Assembly (NCBI GenBank): GCA_938041035.1
Contig: CALHYX010000022.1
Coordinates: 1-64,000 of the forward strand
DNA: 64,000 nt
DNA from: an uncultured Acidimicrobiales bacterium
Lineage (GTDB): Bacteria > Actinomycetota > Acidimicrobiia > Acidimicrobiales > SHLQ01
Direction of reading: 5' to 3'
Numbering within the stretch: the stretch's first letter is position 1; each line of letters opens with the position of its first letter. Made by a program: the position numbers and the translations under genes. Shown here piece after piece: positions 52,807-61,529 of this stretch. Under the pieces are notes generated by a model. The model did not search any database. It was not told the DNA's origin and was given only the letters and a program-made list of their open reading frames with translations.

Positions 52807-53565
52807 ATGACGGGAACGGCGGGGGGTCAGGGCGCTACGGGCAATCAACCTCGTGGTCAACCTCGTGGTCAACACGGCACGCAACACCGGGTCACCCCGC
52901 GGGTGACACCACTCCAGGTGAGCCTGGCGACCAACAGCGCCCGCACCCTCCAGGAACCGTCGGACGTGGTGCGGGCGTTCTTCACCTCGGTGTCGGGAAT
53001 CACCATCTCGGCGGCGATCCTCATGCTGGCGATCGGGCGCGTCGTCGTCGGTTCGTTCGGCGTCGCCGACCTGATCGCCCTCACCCTCATCGTCATCGCC
53101 ATCCCCTTCGTGGAATGGGCCATGCACAAGATCGCTCTCCACCGGCCGCCGAGCGCGACCAGTTCGGGGCATCTTCGCCATCACCAGGTGCCCGACGACC
53201 TCGACTGGGTCATGTTGTCCGGACAGAGCGCGGTCTTCTTCCTGGTCTTCGCCGGGGGTTTCGGCGCCCTCGTGGCCGCCCCGGGCGCGCTGGCGACCGG
53301 ATCGCCGGCAGCCCTCCTCACCGGTGTGCTGTGCGCCTGGCTGGCGGTGTGGAACTACGAGTGGACCCACCTGATCATTCACACGTCGTTTCGCACCCGA
53401 CTGCGCTACTACCTGCGCCGCCGCAGTCTGCACCGCCTCCACCATTGGCGAAACGAGAACTACTGGTTCGGGGTGACGACGAGCGTCGGCGACCGGGTGT
53501 TCGGCACCCTGCCCTCCCACAAGGGCGACGTCGACCTGAGCGATACCGCCCGCGACCTCAGCTGA
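52807..53565 (+). CDS. Fatty acid hydroxylase / sterol desaturase superfamily protein
   Basis: This 252-aa membrane protein has the histidine boxes of the di-iron superfamily: MHKIALH, HLRHHQ, WTHLIIH and LHRLHHW. Helices precede and follow them. Family members hydroxylate or desaturate lipids such as carotenoids and sterols. The N-terminus is low-complexity (GGQGATGNQPRGQPRGQHG), with the 12-bp unit CAACCTCGTGGT repeated twice at 52846-52869. Substrate unknown. Confidence 0.82.
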   Translation: MTGTAGGQGATGNQPRGQPRGQHGTQHRVTPRVTPLQVSLATNSARTLQEPSDVVRAFFTSVSGITISAAILMLAIGRVVVGSFGVADLIALTLIVIAIPFVEWAMHKIALHRPPSATSSGHLRHHQVPDDLDWVMLSGQSAVFFLVFAGGFGALVAAPGALATGSPAALLTGVLCAWLAVWNYEWTHLIIHTSFRTRLRYYLRRRSLHRLHHWRNENYWFGVTTSVGDRVFGTLPSHKGDVDLSDTARDLS

Positions 53566-53735
53566 ATTCCCCGCCCGTTGCCCGGCACGAATCGAATGCG
53601 CTTGAACCCGGCGGTACGAGCAAAGATTCCCCGATTTCGCGGAACTCTTGCGCTCCCGGACCACGTTTGGATGTCGTGATCACAAACGACCGCCTCGGTC
53701 GCACCACCCCCACATCACGAAAGAACGAAACCCCC

Positions 53736-54839
53736 ATGAACTCCACCCCCGAAACCTCCCCGATTCCCCCCTCGCCCAACCGGGCTACCCGCCGGGCGCG
53801 GCGCAAGCTGAGCGCTCTGGCCCTGACCTTTGCCGTCGTCGCCGCCGCGTGCGGATCCGACGGCGGTAGCACCACGGCCACCGATGGCGAGACGCCGGCT
53901 CCCGAAACCACCGAAGCCATGGCCGAAGACGACGACGCCATGGCCGAAGACGACGACGCCATGGCCGAAGACGACGACGCCATGGCCGAAGACGACGACG
54001 CCATGGCCGAGGACGGCGACGCGCCGCTGACGCCGGTAGCGCTGAGCTTCGAGGGCCTCGAGCCGCTCGCCAACGGCGTGCACTACGAGGGCTGGGTCGT
54101 CGTCGACGGCGCTCCCGTCTCGACCGGTAACTTCAACGTCGATGCCGACGGTGCGCTCGTCGACCTCGACGGCAACGCCATCGAGTCTCCCTTCTACGCG
54201 CCTCACGGTGCCGAGCCCGAGGCTGTCGTCATCAGCATCGAGCCGGCGGACGACGCCGATCCGGCGCCGTCGGACATCAAGGTGCTCGGCGGTGACGTCG
54301 TCGACGGCGCCGCCGAGCTGAGCATCGCCCACCCAGCCGCCCTCGGCACCGACTTCAGCGAGGCGTCGGGCGTCTACGTCCTGGCCACGCCGACCACGAC
54401 CACCACCGATGACGAGTTCAGCGGCGTCTGGTTCATCGGCCTCGATGGCGGAGCCACCCAGGGCCTCGATCTTCCGGCGCTGCCCAGCGGTTGGGTCTAT
54501 GAGGGTTGGGCCGTGATCGACGGCACGCCCGTATCGACCGGCCGTTTCACCGACGCGGCCGCCGCCGACGACTTCGACGGCTTCAGCGGCACCGACGACT
54601 CCGGCCCGGCGTTCCCCGGTGAGGACTTCATCATCAACGCTCCCGACGGCGTCACCTTCCCCACCGACCTGCGCGACGGCACGGTCGTCATCAGCGTCGA
54701 GCCCGTCGATGACGACAGCCCGGCCCCGTTTGCCCTCAAGCCCCTCGTTTCCGAGGTGGCCGACGGCATCGGTGACCACGAGGTCCAGAGCCTCGGCGCC
54801 GGCCCCGCCGCCATCGGTGGCACCGCCACCATCGGCTAA
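53736..54839 (+). CDS. Lipoprotein with MAEDDDA repeats and two similar C-terminal domains
   Basis: This 367-aa protein has a signal peptide with lipobox FAVVAAACGSDGG, a Thr-rich stretch and five acidic repeats (MAEDDDA). Two homologous domains of about 150 aa follow. Each contains a HYEGWVVVDGAPVSTGNF or VYEGWAVIDGTPVSTGRF motif and a VVISIEP or VVISVEP strand. The domains recall the C-terminal part of anti-sigma-K-type proteins, but this match is weak. The acidic repeats may act as a flexible spacer. No helix or catalytic motif is seen. Confidence 0.75.
   Translation: MNSTPETSPIPPSPNRATRRARRKLSALALTFAVVAAACGSDGGSTTATDGETPAPETTEAMAEDDDAMAEDDDAMAEDDDAMAEDDDAMAEDGDAPLTPVALSFEGLEPLANGVHYEGWVVVDGAPVSTGNFNVDADGALVDLDGNAIESPFYAPHGAEPEAVVISIEPADDADPAPSDIKVLGGDVVDGAAELSIAHPAALGTDFSEASGVYVLATPTTTTTDDEFSGVWFIGLDGGATQGLDLPALPSGWVYEGWAVIDGTPVSTGRFTDAAAADDFDGFSGTDDSGPAFPGEDFIINAPDGVTFPTDLRDGTVVISVEPVDDDSPAPFALKPLVSEVADGIGDHEVQSLGAGPAAIGGTATIG
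53916..54020 (+). repeat. 21-bp coding minisatellite, five copies
   Basis: The unit GCCATGGCCGAAGACGACGA plus C is repeated four times without change and a fifth time with two substitutions. It encodes AMAEDDD. Copy number is likely to vary among strains. Confidence 0.9.
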
Positions 54840-54911
54840 CGGCCAACCGGGGTTCGCCCACCAGCTCAGTCCCCTCCCTCTGAGCGCACCGGGTGGAGCG
54901 CTCGGACCCGC

Positions 54912-55844
54912 TCAGCCCCCGAGGGCCAGGATTCCCTGGAGTCGGTCATCGGGGTCTGGGCGGGCACCGAGTTGCTCGATCACCCAGGCCGATATGCGGG
55001 TGGCGAACGTCGCCGCGGCGACCGCATCGCCACCCTCGAGATAGCGAGACAGAAAGGCGCCGGCGAAACTATCGCCGGCGCCGGTCGCGTCGATGAGGTT
55101 GTTGGTGGCCGGCGGAATGTGGGTCGCCTGACCATCATCGAAGACGAGTGCTCCGTCGGCATCGAGTTTCAACATGATCAGCGCCCCCGGGTACAGCTCC
55201 GCCAGTCGCGCCGCGATCGCCTCCGGCTCGCTTTCTCCGGTGAGGACCGAACCTTCCTCTTTGTTGGGCAGGAACACATCCATCCCGATCTTGGATGTCA
55301 CGGCCACGAAGTCGTCGACACCCATTTCCCCAATCATCTGAAACGAGCCCGGGTCGAACGAGAGCGTGGCGCCCGCCCCTTTGGCCACCGCCGCCGCTTG
55401 TTGGGCGGCGGCCCGCGGCGGATCGGTGAAGAAGGACCACGCCGTCAGGTGCAGGTGCCGGGCGCCGAGGAGCACCTCGCGCGGAAGCTCCGAGGGCAAC
55501 AGGTAGAAATCCGCGCCGTGGCCCGAGACCATCGAACGTTGGCCGGTGTGGTCGACGAACACCGCCACCGAACCGGTGAGATGCTCCCGGGTGCGAATCA
55601 GCGACGCTCGCACGTTCTCGACCTCGAGGTTCTCGGTGGCGAGCTGACCGAAACGGTCCTGGCCGATCTTGCCGACGAATCGGGTGGCCAACCCGCACCG
55701 ACTCGCCCAGGTCGCCACATTCGCCGCGCTGCCGCCCGGCGCCAGCATGACCTCACCGAACGTGTCACCGCCGCGCAACAATTCCTTGTTCGTTCGGATC
55801 AGAACGTCCCACGCAAAGTCGCCGAGGACCACGAGTTCATCCAT
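54912..55844 (-). CDS. PfkB-family carbohydrate kinase
   Basis: This 310-aa sugar or nucleoside kinase has APGGSAANVATWASRCG, FVGKIGQDRFG, the PfkB signature IDATGAGDSFAGAFLSRYL and DPGSFQ. The residues near the active site suggest a ribokinase-like or adenosine-kinase-like enzyme; the substrate is not determined. A leaderless -10 confirms ATG 55844. It is divergent from the helicase gene. Confidence 0.86.
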   Translation of the reverse strand: MDELVVLGDFAWDVLIRTNKELLRGGDTFGEVMLAPGGSAANVATWASRCGLATRFVGKIGQDRFGQLATENLEVENVRASLIRTREHLTGSVAVFVDHTGQRSMVSGHGADFYLLPSELPREVLLGARHLHLTAWSFFTDPPRAAAQQAAAVAKGAGATLSFDPGSFQMIGEMGVDDFVAVTSKIGMDVFLPNKEEGSVLTGESEPEAIAARLAELYPGALIMLKLDADGALVFDDGQATHIPPATNNLIDATGAGDSFAGAFLSRYLEGGDAVAAATFATRISAWVIEQLGARPDPDDRLQGILALGG

Positions 55845-55850
55845 GGGGCG

Positions 55851-55856
55851 AGCCTA
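55851..55856 (-). promoter_or_regulatory. -10 element TAGGCT, leaderless PfkB gene
   Basis: The hexamer ends 6 bases before the ATG at 55844. Confidence 0.55.
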
Positions 55857-55996
55857 TCCACCCCGCCGCTCTCGGAAAGAGCCGGTGTCGCTGGCGGTTT
55901 CTCCGGGGCGGGAGCCGAATTCGGCGAAAACTCCAGTGAAAACCCCCGTCAGCTACCTGACGGAACCGTGCAAGCCAGGCTTTCGTCGCTACCCTG

Positions 55997-57928
55997 GTGG
56001 GCTCCTTGGCCTCCACCTCGTCACCACCCACCGGCGTTGAGCCGGACCCGTTTGATCCGTCGCAACGGTTTCTCTACCGCTGGCAGCTGGACGCACTGAC
56101 CGCCTGGCTCGAATGCGGGCGGCGCGGCGTCGTCGAAGCGGTGACCGGTTCCGGGAAGACCAACGTCGCCATGGCCGCGATCATCGATGCCCGCCGCCGC
56201 GGCCTGTTCGTCCTGGTCGTCGTGCCCTCCCGGGTGCTGATCGAGCAGTGGTACGAGCGCCTGAGCGAGACCATTCCCGAGGCCAAGCTCGGCCGCCTCG
56301 GCGACAACTACAGCGACAAGCCGGCGAACTGCGACATCTTGATCACCACGCGGCATTCGGCCGCGTCGCATCGGCCGAGCCCACCCACCGACGCCGGCGG
56401 ACTGCTCGTCGCCGACGAGGTCCACGGCTTCGGCGGCGGTGTCCTGCGCAAGGCCCTGCGCCCCGACTACCAGGAACGCCTGGGCCTGACCGCCACGCTC
56501 GAACGCTCCGACGACGCCGTCGAGAAGATCCTCTTGCCGTTCTTCGGCGGTGTCTGCTTCCGTTACGGCTTCATCGATGCGATCGCCGACGGCGTGTGCG
56601 CCCAACCGCGGGTTGCCTTTGTGTCGGTGCCGCTCAACAAAGAGGAGCGCGACGACTACATCGCGATCGAAGAACGGCTCGTTTCGGCGCGGTCCACGCT
56701 GCGCCGCATCCCCGACATGCCGCTCGCGCCGTTCGGGGCCTTCCTCGCCGCGGTAAACCACCTGGCCGCCAACGATGCCGGACCGCAGGGCCGGGCCGCC
56801 AACGACTATCTGAAGTCATTCAGCCAACGCCGCGACATCGTGGCGTCGAGCACCGCCAAGTACGAGGCGCTCGGTACGTTCTCGGCCAGCATCGAAGCCG
56901 CCGACGGTGCCCTGATCTTCACCGAGACCGTGCGGGCGGCCAACCACGCGGTGAACCGGCTCGACACCGACATCGATATCGAGGTCATTACCGGCGGCAC
57001 GCCCAAGCGCGAGCGCGAGGACATCCTCACGAACCTGCGCACTCGCCAGCTCGACGCGGTCGCAGCCCCCCGGGTGCTCGACGAGGGGGTCGACGTACCG
57101 AACGCCAACCTCGGCATCGTCGTAAGCGCCAGCCGGACCCGACGCCAGATGATCCAGCGGATGGGCCGTATCCTGCGCCGCAAGGCGGTCGGTGTCGGCG
57201 CCCGGTTCGTCATCATCTTCGCCCGCGACACGCTCGAGGATCCAACGACTCGCGACGATCGCGATGGCTTCCTCGACGAGATCGAGGCCATCGCCGACTC
57301 GTCACGGGTGTTTCGGGTCGATCCCACATCGGACCCCGACGATGACGACGCCGCCACCGCGGCCCGGCTCGGGCGCTTCCTCGACTACTCCGGCCCGGAC
57401 AAGGTCGTCGACCCCGTTCAGCTCGGCCCGATCCCCACCGGTGCCGGCACGGCAGGCACCACGACGTCCGCGGATCTCGACGACGAACTCTTCGACCGGC
57501 TCAGCATCGGCGATACCGACGCGTGGTCCTCGCTGAGTGCGCTGTCGACCCCGGCGGCCAAAGCGGCTGCGTCGGATCTGTGGGACGGCCTCGGCGGCCC
57601 GCGCCTGTACGCGACGATGAGCTATCTGGCGTGGGGCGACACGACCAACCTGCACGAAATCGTGTGGTCGCGCTACGCCGACGAGCCGCAGGTCACCGAA
57701 GCCGAACTGCTTCCCTACCTCGCGATCGAAGAAATCGAACTCCCCGAGATCGCCAAGCCCAAGCCGCAAAAGAAGCTGTTGTCCACCGGCGAGAAACCGG
57801 TGGTCATCACCCAGATCGGCAAGGAGTGGGCGGTTCGATGCACCGGTTGCGGTGCCGTGTCGGAGTCCACGCCGTTCAAGTGGCAGGCGCTCGATCAAAC
57901 CGTCGAGTGCACCTGCGAGGACTGGTAG
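55997..57928 (+). CDS. XPB-like superfamily 2 DNA/RNA helicase
   Basis: This 643-aa protein has the SF2 motifs Ia to VI: VVEAVTGSGKTNVAM (Walker A), VADEVHGFGG (DEVH), LGLTATLERSDD, IFTETVRAANHAV, DEGVDVPNANLGIV and QRMGRILRRKAVG. The C-terminus carries a probable zinc site (VRCTGCGAVSES with CTCEDW). Such helicases are linked with DNA repair in actinobacteria. GTG 55997 is used here, but TACCCT at 55990-55995 would favour TTG 56006. SurE follows by 4 bp. Confidence 0.87.
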   Translation: MGSLASTSSPPTGVEPDPFDPSQRFLYRWQLDALTAWLECGRRGVVEAVTGSGKTNVAMAAIIDARRRGLFVLVVVPSRVLIEQWYERLSETIPEAKLGRLGDNYSDKPANCDILITTRHSAASHRPSPPTDAGGLLVADEVHGFGGGVLRKALRPDYQERLGLTATLERSDDAVEKILLPFFGGVCFRYGFIDAIADGVCAQPRVAFVSVPLNKEERDDYIAIEERLVSARSTLRRIPDMPLAPFGAFLAAVNHLAANDAGPQGRAANDYLKSFSQRRDIVASSTAKYEALGTFSASIEAADGALIFTETVRAANHAVNRLDTDIDIEVITGGTPKREREDILTNLRTRQLDAVAAPRVLDEGVDVPNANLGIVVSASRTRRQMIQRMGRILRRKAVGVGARFVIIFARDTLEDPTTRDDRDGFLDEIEAIADSSRVFRVDPTSDPDDDDAATAARLGRFLDYSGPDKVVDPVQLGPIPTGAGTAGTTTSADLDDELFDRLSIGDTDAWSSLSALSTPAAKAAASDLWDGLGGPRLYATMSYLAWGDTTNLHEIVWSRYADEPQVTEAELLPYLAIEEIELPEIAKPKPQKKLLSTGEKPVVITQIGKEWAVRCTGCGAVSESTPFKWQALDQTVECTCEDW

Positions 57929-57932
57929 CGCA

Positions 57933-58730
57933 TTGCGGATCCTGTTGACCAACGACGACGGGATCGATTCGCCGGCGATCGTCCCGTTGGCCAACGCGCT
58001 CTCGGCGATCGGTGACGTAACGGTCGTCGTGCCCGATTCCGAACGAAGCTGGATCGGCAAGGCGATCACCCGGGTGGGCGACATCGTCGTGGCCGAACAC
58101 GAGGTCGACGGACGCTCCATCACCACCGCGACCGGCTACCCCGCCGACTGTGTTCAGTTGGGTGTGTTCAACCTCGCCGATGAGCCGCCGGAGCTCGTGG
58201 TGTCGGGTATCAACATCGGCGCCAACTACGGATCCGGATTCATCATCGGCAGCGGCACCGTCGGCGCATGTTTCGAAGCGTCGGTCTGCGGTCTACCCGC
58301 CCTCGCGTTGTCGGCGCACGTCGACGGCGAGTGGGACGCCTGGCAGCGCCACATGAGCTCACCGGCTTCGGTGCCCGACTGGGAACGGCTGGCCCGGGTC
58401 GGCGCCGCCCTCGCCCGCGAGATCGTCGACGGCGGATTCCCCGCCGAGGTCGACGTGTTGTCGGCCAACCTTCCCAGTGCGGCGACCATCGAGACACCCT
58501 GGCGCGTCGGACCCCTGGCCCACACCGGTTACGGGTCCGTGTTCCAGCGCCGCGACGGTCTGACCAACGTCTACCAGCACGACTGGGTTTTCGACCTCGT
58601 CCCCCGCTCGCCGAACGACGGGACCGATATGGCGCTGCTCGACGAAGGCGTCGTGACCATCACCCCGCTGCGGGTGCGGGACCTCTCCCCCGACGTCGCC
58701 GTCGTGAACGAGCGCTTCACCCGCGGGTAA
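57933..58730 (+). CDS. surE: 5'/3'-nucleotidase SurE
   Basis: This 265-aa protein has the metal-binding LLTNDDGIDS, SERSWIGKAIT and SGINIGANYGSGFII, all hallmarks of SurE. It hydrolyses nucleoside monophosphates. The likely start is TTG 57933 (LRILLTNDDG), only 4 bases after the helicase stop, so the two are co-transcribed. Confidence 0.88.
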   Translation: MRILLTNDDGIDSPAIVPLANALSAIGDVTVVVPDSERSWIGKAITRVGDIVVAEHEVDGRSITTATGYPADCVQLGVFNLADEPPELVVSGINIGANYGSGFIIGSGTVGACFEASVCGLPALALSAHVDGEWDAWQRHMSSPASVPDWERLARVGAALAREIVDGGFPAEVDVLSANLPSAATIETPWRVGPLAHTGYGSVFQRRDGLTNVYQHDWVFDLVPRSPNDGTDMALLDEGVVTITPLRVRDLSPDVAVVNERFTRG

Positions 58731-58733
58731 CCG

Positions 58734-59498
58734 TCAGTGGTCGACCGCGGTGCCGTGGCCGAGGTCGGTGGAAATCGCCTGGGTGGCCGCCATGAGCGCG
58801 TTCGCCACCTCACCCGCCGAGCCCTCGACCGGGAACCGAAACGTTGGGCCGTGCACATGGATCGCAGCGACCGCGACCCCGGTCATGTCACGCACCACCG
58901 CGCCGACCGAGGAAATGCCTTCGGCGAATTCCTCGATCGTCCACGAGATGCCGGTCTCGCGCACCTGACGCAGGCGCTTCACCAGAGCTTCGCCCGTGGC
59001 GAGCGACGTCGGGGTAAACGGTTCGAGCGGACGGCGCGCGTAGCGCACGATCGCCTCGTCGGGCCAGGTGGCCAACAACGCCTGCCCCGACGACACAACG
59101 TGCATCGGGATTCGTTCACCGGTCCAGTCGCGCACCTGCACCGGGTTCTGGCACTCCACCTGGGATACGTAGTGGACGTCGTAACCGGCGGGCACCGCCA
59201 GGCCGACCGCCTCGCCGATCTCGGCGCCCAGTGACTCCATGTGCGGCCGGGCCACGGTGATCAGCCGCTGGACGGGGGTGGGACCGCCCGCCAGCTCATC
59301 GACCAGGGGTCCAACCGTGTAGGACGACTCGCCGTCGAGGCGGATGACCGCACCGACCGCCTCGAGCGTCGACAGCAGCCGCGCCACGGTCGACGTCGGC
59401 AGGTCGAGTCGGCGCGAGAGTTCACTGATGCCGGCGGGGGCGACGGCGACCGCTCGCAACAATGCGAAGGCCCGATCTACCGATTGCACGAAACTCAT
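58734..59498 (-). CDS. IclR-family transcriptional regulator
   Basis: This 254-aa protein has an N-terminal winged helix (FVQSVDRAFALLRAVAVA; ISELSRRLDLPTSTVARLL) and an IclR effector domain (MESLGAEIGEAVGLAVPAG, then IPMHVVSSGQALLA and EGISSVGAVVRDM). It has a weak Shine-Dalgarno (AAGGA) and a leader of about 110 nt. It is divergent from the corrinoid methyl-transfer operon and is probably its regulator. The inducer may be the operon's substrate. Confidence 0.9.
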   Translation of the reverse strand: MSFVQSVDRAFALLRAVAVAPAGISELSRRLDLPTSTVARLLSTLEAVGAVIRLDGESSYTVGPLVDELAGGPTPVQRLITVARPHMESLGAEIGEAVGLAVPAGYDVHYVSQVECQNPVQVRDWTGERIPMHVVSSGQALLATWPDEAIVRYARRPLEPFTPTSLATGEALVKRLRQVRETGISWTIEEFAEGISSVGAVVRDMTGVAVAAIHVHGPTFRFPVEGSAGEVANALMAATQAISTDLGHGTAVDH

Positions 59499-59607
59499 GA
59501 GATACTGTTCCTTAGAGCTCTCCACCGGCTGCAATCCAGAAGGACACGGCCGAAGGGATAGAGCGGTGGGAGAAACGTCGGACAGCGCGCCGACACCCAC
59601 CCAGCTA

Positions 59608-59635
59608 GCGATAGACGTGAATCCGTTGTGGTCAA
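59608..59635 (-). promoter_or_regulatory. Promoter of the IclR gene
   Basis: TTGACC (59630-59635) and TATCGC (59608-59613) are separated by 16 bases on the minus strand. They would give a leader of about 100 nt. Confidence 0.4.
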
Positions 59636-59732
59636 AACCGCTCGCACCCTGGTGACAACCGTGGTGGGGCGGACGGTGCTGGACAATTCGTATACGCGTC
59701 CGTTACTTTTCTGTTTACCACGATATAGCAAC

Positions 59733-59749
59733 TTCCCACCTTGTGGGAA
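59733..59749. promoter_or_regulatory. 17-bp perfect dyad, probable IclR-type operator
   Basis: TTCCCAC-CTT-GTGGGAA is a perfect inverted repeat. It reaches the -35 region of the corrinoid operon (the -10 is at 59769-59774), so a regulator bound here would affect transcription of the operon. Confidence 0.6.
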
Positions 59750-59768
59750 ACTATGTCACCAACAAAGC

Positions 59769-59774
59769 TAGGTT
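59769..59774 (+). promoter_or_regulatory. -10 element TAGGTT, leaderless corrinoid operon
   Basis: The hexamer ends 6 bases before the ATG at 59781. Confidence 0.6.
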
Positions 59775-59780
59775 GGCGAA

Positions 59781-60500
59781 ATGTCAGACGAACCCGCAGC
59801 AAACGACGCCGGAGACGAAGAAGAGATCGACCTGTCGGCGCTCAGCGACGAAGACCTGGCGCTCCAGATGCACGACGACCTCTATGACGGGCTTGGCGAG
59901 GAGATCACCGAGGGCACCAACATCTTGTTGGCCCGCGGTTGGTCGGCCGACAAGGTCCTGAACGACGCCCTGGTCGAGGGGATGCGCATCGTCGGCATCG
60001 ACTTCCGGGACGGCATCTTGTTCGTGCCCGAAGTGCTGCTCGCCGCCAACGCGATGAAGGCCGGAATGGCCATTCTCCGCCCCCTGCTCGCCGAAACCGG
60101 CGCCGAACCGATCGGCACCGTTGTCGTCGGCACGGTGAAGGGCGACATCCACGACATCGGCAAGAACCTCGTCGCCATGATGCTCGAAGGGGCCGGGTTC
60201 GAGGTCCACGACCTCGGCATCAACACCGACGCCGACGAGTTCCTCGCCGCCATCGACGAACATCAGCCCGACATTCTCGGCATGTCGGCGCTGCTGACCA
60301 CGACGATGCCGTACATGAAGGTCGTGATCGACACCCTCATCGAAAAGGGCATGCGCGACGACTACATCGTTCTCGTAGGTGGAGCACCGCTGAACGAGGA
60401 GTTCGGCGAGGCTATCGGCGCCGATGCCTACTGTCGGGACGCGGCGGTGGCCGCCGAGACGGCCAAAACCCTGGTCGCCGCTCGCCGCTCCGCCGCCTGA
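59781..60500 (+). CDS. Corrinoid (cobalamin-binding) protein of a methyl-transfer system
   Basis: This 239-aa protein has a helical cap (ITEGTNILLARGWSADKVL; VPEVLLAANAMKAGMAIL) and a Rossmann B12-binding domain with the base-off lower-ligand motif GDIHDIGKNLV (DxHxxG). Later come SALLTTTMPYMKVVID and VGGAPLNEEF. It carries the methyl group between a substrate methyltransferase and the pterin enzyme encoded three genes later. It is the first gene of a five-gene operon with MttB-type relatives. The N-terminal 30 residues are acidic. Confidence 0.9.
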   Translation: MSDEPAANDAGDEEEIDLSALSDEDLALQMHDDLYDGLGEEITEGTNILLARGWSADKVLNDALVEGMRIVGIDFRDGILFVPEVLLAANAMKAGMAILRPLLAETGAEPIGTVVVGTVKGDIHDIGKNLVAMMLEGAGFEVHDLGINTDADEFLAAIDEHQPDILGMSALLTTTMPYMKVVIDTLIEKGMRDDYIVLVGGAPLNEEFGEAIGADAYCRDAAVAAETAKTLVAARRSAA

Positions 60501-60501
60501 G

Positions 60502-61125
60502 GTGGCCGAGACCGCGCCGCGCACGCTGATCCTCGCGTGCGGGGCTCTGGCCAAGGAACTGCTCGCCATCGTCGAACTCAACGATCTCGACAACCTGACC
60601 ATCGAGTGCCTGCCCGCCAGCTACCACATGCGACCGGCGCTCATCGTCCCCGAGCTGCGCCGTCGGCTCGACCGCGACGAGAGCACTGGCTATGACCAGA
60701 TCTACATCGGGTACGCCGATTGCGGCACCGTCGGTGAGCTCGATGCCCTCATCGCCGAGCGCGACGATCTGGACCGGTTGCCGGGCGCCCATTGTTATGA
60801 GTTCTTCGCCGGCCAAACCGAGTTCGCCGCGATGCACGACGCCGACCCCACGGTGTTCTACCTGACCGACTATCTGGCCCGTCATTTCGATCGATTCGTC
60901 TGGGCCGGGCTCGGACTCGAGGACCACCCCCAGCTGCTGGGCGACTACTTCGGCAACTACACGACCGTCGTCTACCTCGCCCAGACCAACAATCCCGAAC
61001 TCGACCGATACGCCGAAGCGGCCGCCGAGCGCCTCGGCCTCGCCTACCGCCGGGTGTTCACCGGCTACGGCGAACTGGAGACCAACCTGGTCTCGATCGG
61101 CCCACCCACCCGGAGATCCACGTGA
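60502..61125 (+). CDS. DUF1638 protein
   Basis: This 207-aa protein has a DUF1638-type pattern (TLILACGALAKELLAIVELN; LPASYHMRPALIVPELRRRL; YADCGTVGELDALI; HCYEFFAG). Several conserved Cys and His (CGALAK, YHMRP, ADCGT, HCYEF) could hold a metal or corrinoid. The family is often next to corrinoid methyl-transfer genes, but its reaction is unknown. The GTG start is 1 base after the corrinoid protein stop. The stop overlaps the next start. Confidence 0.8.
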   Translation: MAETAPRTLILACGALAKELLAIVELNDLDNLTIECLPASYHMRPALIVPELRRRLDRDESTGYDQIYIGYADCGTVGELDALIAERDDLDRLPGAHCYEFFAGQTEFAAMHDADPTVFYLTDYLARHFDRFVWAGLGLEDHPQLLGDYFGNYTTVVYLAQTNNPELDRYAEAAAERLGLAYRRVFTGYGELETNLVSIGPPTRRST

Positions 61126-61529
61126 GCACCAAACGACGAGGCCGCAGCAGCGGCCCGACCCTTACGGTCATCTACTGGCGCGACATCCCCGCCCAGGTCA
61201 CGGTGAAGGAGGGGCGCGAAACCGCCAAGCACCTGCTGCCCCCTCGCTTCCAACACGCGATCGACCGCGCCGCCATGGTGGCCGACAAGTCCGACACCGA
61301 GTCCTACGTCGCCGAATGGCGCCAGGAGTCGCGATCCTTCACCGGTGATGCCGCGGCCGCGATCGCCACCGAGGCCGAACGCATCGAGACCACCTACGAC
61401 CGGGATCGGATCGCCGCGCTGGTCGAAGCCGGAGGCACCGAACCAGCCAGCACCGAACCAGCCAGCACCGAACCAGCTAGCACCGATGCACCCCCGACCG
61501 ACACCAACCCTGAATCGAGCACCGCATGA
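61122..61529 (+). CDS. Virulence_fact-domain protein (PF13769 type)
   Basis: This 135-aa protein has a domain with VIYWRDIPAQVTVKEG and LLPPRFQHAIDRAAMVADKS that fits the family called virulence factor in databases. That name is not a real function. It is frequently seen in the same type of corrinoid operon, so it is probably an accessory of methyl transfer. The tail is made of three EPAST repeats. The GTG overlaps the DUF1638 stop and its own stop overlaps the next start. Confidence 0.75.
   Translation: MSTKRRGRSSGPTLTVIYWRDIPAQVTVKEGRETAKHLLPPRFQHAIDRAAMVADKSDTESYVAEWRQESRSFTGDAAAAIATEAERIETTYDRDRIAALVEAGGTEPASTEPASTEPASTDAPPTDTNPESSTA
61438..61482 (+). repeat. 15-bp coding tandem repeat, three copies
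   Basis: ACCGAACCAGCCAGC occurs three times (last copy with one change), encoding TEPAS units in the tail of the 61122 gene. Confidence 0.85.

Larger units (their letters stand above)
59499..59780. other. Divergent control region, IclR gene / corrinoid operon
   Basis: These 282 bases contain no gene but hold a promoter for each direction and a 17-bp dyad. The last 90 bases before the corrinoid gene are unusually AT-rich for this window. Confidence 0.6.

Noticed and set aside
52651-53664. N-terminal extension of the histidine kinase to base 53664
   Set aside because: The extension has no domain, lies antisense to the hydroxylase gene, and a leaderless -10 sits just before ATG 52650.
53680-53700. 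Cyclic-AMP-receptor-like site GTGATCAC before the VNTR lipoprotein gene
   Set aside because: Only the inner 8 bases are palindromic and the outer TGTGA arms do not fit.
61122-61529. Virulence gene
   Set aside because: The database family name is misleading; the gene is inside a corrinoid methyl-transfer operon.
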